The position numbers and the translations under genes were made by a program. From Plectrocnemia conspersa (taxonomy: Eukaryota > Arthropoda > Insecta > Trichoptera > Polycentropodidae), in assembly GCA_009617715.1 (NCBI GenBank), contig VTFK01000003.1, positions 3,410,001 through 3,474,000 of the forward strand: 64,000 nt of DNA, read 5' to 3'. Positions 1-9,991 of this stretch are shown here, one piece after another. Below the pieces are notes generated by a model. That model made no database searches. It worked only from the letters and a program-made list of their open reading frames with translations, and was not told the origin of the DNA. The number at the start of each line of letters is the position of its first letter. Position 1 is the first letter of the stretch.

Positions 1-1537
1 CAATCAGATGACAGAGATACACTTTTCATTAATCGCTTATAAAATATTATTTAGTGTGCTTAAAGAACCACTGTACTAAACGATAAATATATGAACATTT
101 TTATCAGAGCTGCTATTACCTTTAACTATCGTAACATTTTTGTGTAAATAATTAAAAAAACTAAATTCACAAATATATTTTTACACGTGTGTTCACATTA
201 TGCAATTAGTCGGATTACCAGCATAGATTTATTCATACTTTTTATAAAAGAAGGAAAATTCTTTTCGAATAGGGAAAAGTATTATTTAATATTATTAGTA
301 ATACAAAAAATAGCAAAATACAATATTCTTTAATTAAGTAAATCCATACAAAATCATTTAAAACTGAAAAAACTGTAATCCCTAAAATTCGTATTTTTTC
401 TTTAGGAAATATGTATTGAAAAAACACACACTTCCACTGATTGATGTTTTCATTAATCTGTCCAACACTAATGCAGACAATTAGTTTTATGAAATAATTA
501 TTTCTTTGACAAATAAATCGTCGGAATCTGTGTCTAAGAAAGAGTTTAGATATATTCTAAATAATATATTTCCAGATAACTTAACACATATACTATTTTG
601 AGCAACATTTTATTTGTAGTGTGCACTAAAACGAATGATTTGTGCATTAAAATATAAAAAAATAAGTACTATAAAAACTATTTTCAATTAAAAAACTTCA
701 TTTATAATATCAGTATTTTTTTTATCTAATCAACTAATTTAATTGTAAATGTAATAAATATTAATATACACTATAATTAGTATATATTCTGTTAGGTTTG
801 GTTTGAATAATGTTTCGCAACTCTTACAGTGAATTTATATTATCAATAGGATAATTTAAAGCTCATTATTTTAATAAGTTTTAGTGCACACTACATATAA
901 AATGTTGCTTAATCTAATATTTTTAAATGATCATATTTAAATTTTTTATTATTGTAATGTACAAACAATTCGTTTTATGGAACTAAGTATTTAGTTAAAT
1001 GCACGTTTATCTTAAAATAATTATCTGTTGATTCGCACCCTTAATTTATCAGAGAAGTGTTATATTTCTATTTGTAGAAATAGAAATAAAAGTATAACTA
1101 TAAAATCGCTAACACAACTTTCTTGAATTCGTTTTTGAACAGCATTAAATAATTTGGAACTGATCTCACGTTTATTTTTTTTTTAATTTCTTTAATAAAA
1201 ATTTAAATACGCCTTCATTCTGCATCTCAGATTATATATACTACTAAACCACCGAGGCTCAAAGCTCTTAATTTTAGATTTCAAGTCAAAATGTTTTTAA
1301 TTAAATAATTATATAATTTAAAATGTTAAAAATTTAGCGAAAAGTTGATTAATCCTTGACACGTGTATCTATTAGATCTGTTGCGAATAACGGAGGGTTA
1401 ATACTGTACATATATTTTTATGCAAATAAGGCTCAAGGTTTTCACCTGTCTGAATGATAAGAAACGAATGTTAGGGCTCTATAATGATTTATTTATTAAT
1501 TCCCAGATTTAATTGAATTTTGTTTTTATTTTTTCAG
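1..1537 (+). other. Non-coding, probably 5' UTR intron of zfh2
   Basis: AT-rich sequence without a credible ORF. It ends in a T-rich tract and CAG at 1535-1537, a good splice acceptor for the first visible zfh2 exon, so it is most simply the 3' part of an intron that splits the 5' leader. A 309-bp inverted-repeat element (601-909) is described separately. Nothing else is recognisable. Confidence 0.6.
601..909. mobile_element. MITE-like element with 32-bp terminal inverted repeats
   Basis: The 32 bases at 601-632 (starting AGCAACATTTTAT) are the reverse complement of 878-909 (ending AAAATGTTGCT) with one mismatch. The interior is about 245 bp, AT-rich and non-coding. Size, matched ends and lack of coding capacity fit a non-autonomous DNA transposon (MITE). 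I see no convincing target-site duplication (flanks ...TATTTTG and TAATCTA...), so the superfamily is unassigned. Confidence 0.7.
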
Positions 1538-1570
1538 GGTGGGATGTGATGCCGGCCGGGAGCAGGCGCC
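1538..1570 (+). promoter_or_regulatory. zfh2: 5' leader with start-stop uORF and overlapping uORF
   Basis: If splicing uses the acceptor at 1537, the leader before the main ATG contains ATG-TGA at 1544-1549 (a minimal start-stop uORF, in the main frame) and a second ATG at 1549-1551. The second opens a 22-codon frame including the stop TAG, ending at 1614, 44 nt past the main start in another frame. Both would be expected to lower or gate initiation at 1571. This depends on the predicted splice site. Confidence 0.55.
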
Positions 1571-4265
1571 ATGCCCAGTCCGCTGCTGCCCGCGGGCGGC
1601 CAGGACGCCAGTAGCGGCGCCCGGCGGCGCAAGCGCAAAAGGGACGATCCTCAGACGTCCGTCGCCTACGACGAGGTCGAAGAGATGAGTCCCGAGGAAG
1701 AGGCCGCGGCTTCGCCCCCCAGAGCGGCGCTCGCGGCTCCTCGCGCCCCCTCTCGACGCGACGCCGACGAGCGCAGCCTCTCCTCGGACGTAGAGCGCTT
1801 CGACGGCAAGATCGTGTACAACCCGGACGGCTCCGCGTACATCATCGAGGAGTCGGAGCTGTCCGACGAGGAGGCCAGCCTCGGAGCCCTCCCTCGCCTG
1901 CTCGGCGACGGCTGCATCGTGGACGGCCGAGGAGTGCAGGGAGAGTCGCCGCGCGAGTTCCCTCCCATCGCCAGCGCCGTCTACGTGTCCCGCCACCAGC
2001 TGTACGGGGCCCTGTGCGCCCTCGGGGCGCCGCCCAGGGCCCCCGACCCGCCCGCCGTGCACACGTACCGCGTCTTCAGCTTCAGGGACAAGTCGCGACC
2101 GGTGCCGCCCCAGGACCGGTTTCAGAGCCGCGACTGTCTCAGCGTCCCCGTCAAGCCCATCCTCATGTGCTTCGTGTGCAAGCTCAGCTTCGGCTACGCC
2201 AAGTCGTTCATCGCCCACGCGCAGACCGACCACGGGCTGTCGCTGCTCGACAGCGAGAAAGACGTCCTCGGACGCAAAAACTCCTCGGCGATTATCCAGT
2301 GCGTGGGGAAAGACAAAGAGCCGCTGGTGTCGTTCTTGGAGCCCGCGGGGACGGCGGGAGGGCTCGGTGCGCCGGCGCCTCCTCCCGCGCCCGCGGACGC
2401 AACGGAAGTTCCTAATTCTCTAATGAATAAACAGACAGACTCTAACGCTAGTGATAGTAATAACGATAGTTTACTCGATAACGGTTCCTGCGATAGGCGC
2501 GACGGCGTCGACAACGAGAGCGGCGGAGGCAACGGGAGCGGCGACCGAGGCTCCGGCGGATGGAGCGACCAGCCGCTCATCACCGTGCAGAACCCCCAAG
2601 CCATCAACGCGTCCATCCGAGGGCGCAGTCCCGGTTCGCCGGCGACGCCGCTGCCTCCGGGGCTGGCGTCTCTCTCGTCGCTGCCCGCCCCGCCGGCCTT
2701 CCTCTCCGGCACCACCATCGGCGTGTGCCCGGACCACCTCCAGGGTCGCCCCTCCGCCGCCGACTGCCCCAAGTGCGAGCTGATACTCGCCTCGAGTCGG
2801 ATGGGCGGCTCGCTCGCCGGCATGCACAGTCGCAACTCGTGCAAGACTCTCAAATGTCCGAAGTGTAACTGGCATTACAAATATCAAGAGACGCTCGAGA
2901 TCCACATGAAGGAGAAGCACCCCGAAGCGGAGACGAGCTGCATCTACTGCATAGCCGGACAGCCACATCCGCGGCTGGCGCGCGGCGAGACCTACACGTG
3001 CGGGTACAAGCCGTACAGATGCGAGGTATGCAACTACTCGACGACCACCAAGGGCAACCTCAGCATACACATGCAGTCGGACAAGCATCTCAACAACATG
3101 CAAGAGCTGCAGAACGGAGGCGGTGGCGCGGTCACCGGCGGAGAACCGCTGGCGCCTCAACCCCCGCCCCATACACCGCCGGGTCCTCACAAACCTCCCC
3201 CTGCACCTCACCACTCGCCCGTAGCGTCGCACAAGCCCAAGCCCACCTTCAGATGCGACGTCTGCAACTATGAAACCAACGTAGCGAGAAACCTCCGAAT
3301 ACACATGACTTCCGAAAAACACACGCACAACATGCTCGTCTTGCAACAGAACGTCAAGCACATGCAGACGCTCTCGGCGCTGCAGCATCAACACCAGCAC
3401 GGACAGCAGCAGCTCGAAGGTCTGCTGCACTTCCATCCCGGCCTCCTACCGTCGGATAAGCCGCTCCCTAACGCCGAAGCGGCGCTCGCAGACATGGCCT
3501 ACAACCAGGCGCTAATGATCCAGCTCATGACTGGAGGACCTCTTCCGGGACACGGCCCTCCAGACCTAGCGCCGCATCTCGATCTTGGCTTGAACCCCGA
3601 TACAATGGAGCCGCCCCCGGAACCGGCGGACCCCGACCCCGATCGAACTTACACCTGTTGCGTGTGCAACTGTTTCTGCACCGACTCCCTCGAAGCGTTG
3701 GCGCAGCATCTGGCACAAGACCGAACCAAAGTGAGAGAGCAAGAGATTCTAGCCCTGGTCGCCGGCCACTACGTATGCAAGCTATGCACGTACAAGACGA
3801 ACCTGAAAGCAAACTTCCAACTGCACTGCAAGACAGATAAGCACCTTCAGCGACTGCAACACGTGAATCACGTGAAAGAAGGAGGCCCGAGGAACGAGTG
3901 GAAGCTGAAATACGCTTCGGCCGCGGGAGGAGTGCAAGTGAGGTGTAACGCCTGCGATTACTACACGAACTCCGCGCATAAACTTCAGCTGCACGCAGCA
4001 GGAGCTAGACACGAAGCCGGAGCCCTACTTTTGAGGCTGTTGCGTTCGGCTCCCGTTGGAGCTAAATCCAGATGCGCGCTGTGCGGCTTCGTCGCACGCG
4101 CCCGTCTTCAGTTACTTCAGCACGCGAGATCGCTGCACCACCTTCAGATGGAGCAGATCCACCAGCTCCAGCGACGATCGGAAGGAAAAGACATGCCCGC
4201 CGACATCGGGGAAGTCTTCCAAGTCATGTCGCAGCCGGACCAATCCTTTGGCGAAAACGAATCAG
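1538..4265 (+). CDS. zfh2: zfh2 coding exon A (start codon and N-terminal zinc fingers)
   Basis: Zinc finger homeodomain transcription factor of the ZFHX/zfh2 family, nuclear and sequence-specific DNA binding; in flies zfh2 acts in neural and wing/leg proximal-distal patterning. Coding runs from ATG 1571 to 4265 (898 codons plus one base, phase 1). The start is chosen because an in-frame TGA lies at 1547-1549 and this is the next in-frame ATG. The N-terminus is basic (RRRKRKR, residues about 18-24), then acidic; FDGKIVYNPDGSAYIIE (about 77-93) resembles a block conserved in ZFHX proteins. C2H2-type fingers begin near Cys200, Cys429, Cys484, Cys562, Cys696, Cys736, Cys792 and Cys835, several of the CNYxT...H-x5-H matrin/U1-like kind, with extra CxxC groups near 385-400 and 455-460. 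A low-complexity Pro/Gly/Ser region separates them. The donor is TCAG|GTACGG at 4266. The exon is strikingly GC-rich against its AT-rich flanks, so long antisense ORFs here are shadows. Confidence 0.95.
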
Positions 4266-5159
4266 GTACGGCATAATTCATTTATATTAACATCACCATC
4301 AAAAACACATATGCATACAATACATTGTTCTTCCTTACCGAATATTTTTTACGCAAACGGATATTCGTTTTTTCTAATAATTATATATTTTTCGATAATC
4401 ATGCAGGACCACAGCTTTCTCTTTATGTGTTTTTTTCTTATATTATTATATATTTTCGGCCCGAGCGCCATATGTTGATTCGTTTAACCGACGAATAATT
4501 ACCGGGACTTCTTCATTATTCTATTCGAACTTAAGTTTATGCACTTATCGACGCATCGTAATTATGAAATTGACGATGAAAGAACAAGCATTAAAAAATA
4601 CACACATACGAAGCGCATACACGCAATTTAATGAACCATCTGCTGTCGAAACTCAGTTAGGTTGCATAAAATAAATAAATAAAATTTATAGCCAGCCCTT
4701 GAAATTGTAACATTATCGATGTTAAATGCACATTCAATAAGTGATAAGGAAGTATATATTTAGATACATAAAGTATAATTTTATAGAATGCTTTCTTTCA
4801 TGGTTGTGTCAATAAAAAAAAAACGGTTTCCGATAACCGCACAACTACACAAAAGGATATCGTGTGAATCCTTCGTCGCATACAATCAGTTTAGTTTTTG
4901 ACGTCGAAAAGGTAACTCGTGTTTGGTGCGTTCTTCAATAACTGAAAAATTGCTATACAGGTAAAATATTGCAAAATAATCATAATGAGCTTAATACTAA
5001 TTATCAACAAAACAAATTTAAATATAATTTTGCTTATACTCATTTATATTAAAATATGTATATTTTACTATATTTATTCATTAATTATATTGCTATTGAT
5101 GTGTGCATTCATTTGTGTATGTATGACATAAGTACATGTGTATTTTTTTAAAGCTTTAT

Positions 5160-5820
5160 CTACCCTTCTTGTAAACACTACGCCACACCTTGGTTTATTT
5201 TTGTGAAATGCGTCGTTATTTTTGTGGCGTTTTTTTTAATAGGTATACCAAATTTTAATTCAGTTTTCGGATTGTTTCCCAAACGATCGCAGACGATGGT
5301 TCGTGAACGTTGGAAAAAAATCAAATGTTTCTCAAATTGGTCGTCAGCCGCGACCGAGTCGGCATTTCCAATTACGCCCGTCGAAGATGCCAAAAGGCCA
5401 ATACGAATCACAAGCGCTGACAAAAGAAATCGTATCACATGAGAAGAGAGCCACGGCGTTGTGTTGTGGCATTCTTCTTTCAAAACGTCCGATTCATTTC
5501 AATTTAATCCGATTCGTTACCCGCGCGGCGTGCCATTCCATAATTCAAAACCAGAGCTAGTAGATGCCTGCTAATAAAAAAAATGTATTATAAGAATAAA
5601 CATAATGAATCGAGGAGTTCCGTGATTCGCTTTTCTCGTAATCGACTCTTTACAGCACACCGTTGTTGGTAGTCTCTCCTCTTCCGAGCGGATCTTAATG
5701 TGCGCGGACATATAACGACGTAACGAATCGTAACAAACGAATTTTAGTTAACAACGACTGCTAGAAAAAAATCGACGTCTCGCGACGAGTTCATTCACAG
5801 GTCAAATCGTAAAATTTATA
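5160..5820. promoter_or_regulatory. GC-richer intronic island
   Basis: About 660 bp of markedly higher GC and CpG content than the flanking intron. Short overlapping ORFs on both strands (79-101 codons) have no recognisable domain and no splice context. Best treated as a candidate conserved non-coding or enhancer element of zfh2. Confidence 0.35.
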
Positions 5821-7027
5821 GAATGGTAAAAGTTAAAAATCCAATTGGAATAAGTACATTCCTACTTGAAAGTATTTATTAGGTACTAGATTCTGATAAG
5901 ACGCTTGAGAACGTGTAAACGTGAAACTAAGTTTATTCTCAATCAATATTTATAAATACATGATTTATCAGATGTCCTTCTATATATTTTTTCAATTGTA
6001 TATTTTTTAAAATATATATACATATATAAATTAATAATGAAAATCTTATAAGAAAAACTCTATTCAATTTTTTTTGTTGAATACATATCAAATATTCTAA
6101 AAGTAGTATTTTCAATATCTTATGTATATGTGAAAACTATCTCGATTTTAATTAAACATCACGATATTCGTCCATTAAAAAAATCTTGATCAACTTAATT
6201 TGTGATGATCTAAATTATAATTATATGATAATCACTAAAATGATCTCCCAGACATTATATCATACATTATATCGAATTCGAACCTATATCTTTTAATTTA
6301 ATAATTCGGTACTCATTTATCGTGCTGATTACTTATAAAATCATTATTAAACACAAAATTGTATTAGTTTATAAGCTGCAAATATTGTTTCGAAACGCAG
6401 CTTATAGCGTAAAAAAAAGTTTAAGGTTTTTTACATTTGGAAATGATTAATATACGATGTCATATTTAATAGAAATACTAAAAATAGATATTTAATCTTA
6501 CTCTCGAATTGCTATTTATTTAGAAAAATACATTTTAAAAACAAAAAATGCATAAAATAAGAAAAATTGTAAATGATAAAATAATAAAAATCTCATTGAA
6601 AATTTAAATAAATTCTGTTGTGATCAATATACAATTTACAATTATATATGGGTAAAACTTAAAGATATATTATACATAAATTTAACTAATTGTATATTTA
6701 CCAAATTAGGTAAATACATTTTACTAATTATTTTTTAGAAGCAATTTCATAAAAAAAAGTAAGGCAAAATAATAAAAATATTTTTCTGAATTAAAGAATT
6801 GCATTTAAAATATTTTTATTTTATGTTTTGGAGAAATTATTTTTTTTAAATAAATTTAGATACTGTTTTCAATCGATTTGTTTTTAAGTTAATAATATAA
6901 TAAAAAATATTATTCGCAAAAATAGATTGTTGCAGATGACAGCAGCGTTTTTATCAAATCTTTCTGAGTAATTTCAAATTCTTTGCAATTCTTAGCATTT
7001 AACAGAATTACAGCACTGAAATTACAT

Positions 7028-7086
7028 AGTATACTTATAACTTCACTCCAATGAATACATCATTAGACTGAAGTTATAAGTATACT
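7028..7086. repeat. 59-bp perfect-stem hairpin
   Basis: The 18 bases 7028-7045 (AGTATACTTATAACTTCA) are exactly reverse-complementary to 7069-7086. Inside, AATGA (7050-7054) pairs with TCATT (7060-7064) after a 4x4 internal loop, leaving a 5-nt apical loop. The fold resembles a short miRNA-type precursor or the remnant of a palindromic MITE. It lies in the sense intron of zfh2. Confidence 0.75.
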
Positions 7087-7669
7087 TCTGCTATTAATAT
7101 TATTTATTGCCTCCATATTGCACTCCATTCCCAAGTATAAAAGAAAAATATAGCTTGATAGTCAAAAATATATTTAATTGTATTTGTTTTATTTTATTTT
7201 TTACATAATTTTTATAATTCTATAATATGAATTAAAAGAGAAAAAATATTACTATTTGTATATTTTTTTCGTCATATGTAGTATTTAATGACTTTTGTGA
7301 CTACAATAACTTCCGTAGTTTTAATCAAACTTCCATAAAGCTTTTCTGAGAAATTAATTTCTTTTGAATCTAATTTTAGAATTTATAGCCTTAAAATACT
7401 CCTGGATTAGATTTTAAAAAATTAACATTTTTTTAATTGTTAACTAATGTAATAGATAAAATACTATTTAAGTATAAAATATATCTTCCGAATAGTTTAT
7501 TTTACATAGTTTACAAAAATAATTATTATTTTATTTAATTTATTTAATTTATTGTGTAAATTAATTTATTTTTCTTGAACTGATCATTAACTACACAGTA
7601 AAATCAACTTCGTTATAACCCTATGATCTTTATTTTTTTGTTTTATTAGATTTATTTACATATATTAAA

Positions 7670-7930
7670 GTCAGCATAGTGTAGTCCGTAAGGTTCTAAC
7701 AAAAGCTACGAGTTCGAACCCCGCAACAAAATCGAATTTAAAATTTATACAAAATGCACCAACTGTAAAGTAAAATCTATTGATTGTAATTTATAACAAT
7801 AGTATTAATTATATAGATATCAAATTATAAGACTTTCAGCCTGGTATTTTTATGTTTGTACTGATTAACTCACCCCGGTGATACTGATTTACCCCATTGT
7901 AACACATCGGGTTCATGTTGCAACAAAAAA
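7670..7930 (+). repeat. tRNA-like SINE fragment
   Basis: An A-box-like stretch (TCAGCATAGTGTAGT, 7671-7685) is followed by a B box, GAGTTCGAACCCC at 7710-7722. Further on, ACCCCATTGTAACAC (about 7893) matches the conserved CCCATTGTAACGCA block of other copies in this window. It lacks a complete tRNA cloverleaf and has a diverged body, so it is called a SINE relic and not a tRNA gene. Confidence 0.55.
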
Positions 7931-8459
7931 TTAAAAGTTCTAAATTTTTTTATATTATAAACTTATTGAGTATATTTTATTTCTGGGTCATGTTTGTATG
8001 GAGGATATAACAATTTTTGTGGTGACGTTAAGAGCCGTAGTTTTAATCAGATTTCAATAAAAAAAATCTGAAAAATTAGGTTTGAAAATATTTTAGATAA
8101 ATTCGTCAAGCAACAGAAATTTAAAAAATCGTAGCTTTGCTAAAAATAATATTAGAGAAAAAAGTACAAAAATTAAAAATTTCATTTAACTGAAATTAAA
8201 AAAAAAACTTTTGAAATTAAAAAAAAAACAGACATTTTTATAAACAAAAATCTATTTTATTCAACGGATTTTTTATTATTAATTCATATCTTATTCAATT
8301 TATTTACAACTCACATTATATTTTTTTCAGAAAGAAATTACAATTTTTGAAAAGTATCTTTCAAGCAATTTTATAAAGTAAATTAAAATAAAAGAGGCTG
8401 AATAATATGATTATTTAATCATTAAATTTCCAGAAATTCGTAAAAAATATAGAATGCAA

Positions 8460-9190
8460 ATAATGCGCCGATTCATCGTTCACTTCTACCACAACTTTTG
8501 ATAAGAAAATATTCCACTCATGCCCACTCATGTGGGCACGTGCTGAAAAAGTCATACAAATAAAATCACCATTTTTTATTATTTTTTTAATGAGCAAAAT
8601 AATGAAATCAAATTTTCTGTATACAAAAAAAAACATTACTTTATTTATATGAATTAATAACCTAATTTTATTTGTATTGCTAATGCCGACACGCGGGTGT
8701 GCGAATGAATGGAATATTTCGATCATACGAAGATGCGCGGGCGCGTGCAAAAAAGCGTCCGAGTTCGCGCAGCAGCATCCTCGGCGTCGCGGTAATGGCA
8801 TAATCACACACACTCGAAATTAAATTTAAACTTGAGCATTTAGAAAACTGGTTTTTGACGCGCGCGCCTTGTACGGCGACGCGCGCTATTGGCCGGTTGA
8901 GACCACGCCTGCAGGTGGTGGGAGGCGTAGACGATGACACGCCGCAATCAGCGCTCGACAATTAAACCAATTAAAACACCCGCCGCTAATTTAATTGCCG
9001 CCCACGTAATAAGTGACTATAGAACTTATTTCAAATGCTATAAAGTCGATAATCGTTTGCGCTTGATTCAGACCACTAACGACATTCCAAATTTGGAACT
9101 ACTTAAATTAATAATAATTATAATTGCCATTGTGTTGCATATGAAATGTCATATGTTTAATCAATTTTCTATAATTATTTTGTGGCAGCC
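8460..9190. promoter_or_regulatory. GC-rich intronic island with E-boxes and CCAAT
   Basis: The densest part (8680-8960) is CpG-rich within an AT-rich intron. Features seen: an inverted repeat TGCCCAC/GTGGGCA (8521-8527 and 8532-8538) running into CACGTG (8537-8542, Hes/E(spl)-like), a GCGCGCGCC tract (about 8859-8867), ATTGG (reverse CCAAT) near 8888, CCACGCCT near 8903 and CAGGTG near 8911. It could be an internal promoter or an enhancer; no exon with a donor is evident. Confidence 0.4.
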
Positions 9191-9991
9191 CTAATATATC
9201 AAGCTACATATTTTATGTGATTTTTAAAAAATATTACATTTATTATTCTCGATTGTAAAAAAATAAGTTATTTTTTTATAATCAGTTTAATCAGTTACAT
9301 GAAGCTTACAATACGCATTTTTGTGTGTCAAGCATCTCATTTTTAAATACACAACAATAGATTTAAAACGCCTTTTTTTAATAATATATGATAAATACTA
9401 ATTTGAAGCTCTCGATATTTGTATAATCTATTTATAAAAATTGTAATAACTCAATAATTTCTTATCAACAATGTCGTAACGGATTTGAAAAATATTCATA
9501 GTACAACTTCCACCTAAAAATATGGAATAAAATATATGTAGATACCACCTACTTTAATAAAATATTTTACATTTGTATGTATCGTCAAAAGCTTTCAATT
9601 TATTTTCCTGTTATTTTTGCATTTATTTTATTGTAACGTTCAGAAACTAATTTATCGACATATTGTCCTCATGCACCTGAGATTTTTTCATACGTGCACC
9701 GACAGACAAAGAAGATTTCGGCCGTGCTTTTAATGTCACACGTGTATTCTTCGCTAAACGTACAATAGTTTTTACCTGAAAGTAATTGTTTAGCAAGAAA
9801 GCGGTTCACACGGCCATTGGTCAAATAGTAATACGTATCATTGTTTCTTCTATTCAATATCTCAGTTTCTCTACATTTTTACAACAATGCGTTTCCGCAC
9901 AATACCCAATGCATATGTGTATAGAAATAAGAATACTTTTAGAAAAATTTATATAAATACTCATGTGTTTTTTTCTGTTTTATTTTTACAG

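Larger units (their letters stand above)
4266..9991 (+). other. zfh2 intron A-B (5,726 bp)
   Basis: Bounded by GTACGG at 4266 and TTTTTACAG ending at 9991. Phase 1 on both sides: the split codon G|AT reads Asp and the downstream frame continues DNKEPIDQKPEL. Mostly AT-rich and non-coding. It holds two GC-richer islands (5160-5820 and 8460-9190), a hairpin (7028-7086) and a tRNA-like SINE fragment (about 7670-7930), listed separately. Confidence 0.85.

Noticed and set aside
1526..3436. Long minus-strand ORFs (235, 219 and 321 codons) opposite zfh2 exon A
   Set aside because: They are antisense shadows of a GC-rich coding exon: compositionally biased and without domains, while the + strand frame has clear zinc fingers.
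5178..5560. Overlapping ORFs on both strands (101, 79, 85 codons)
   Set aside because: Mutually exclusive frames without domains or splice-site support.
7671..7735. Possible tRNA gene
   Set aside because: A and B box-like sequences exist but arms do not pair into a cloverleaf; better explained as a SINE head.
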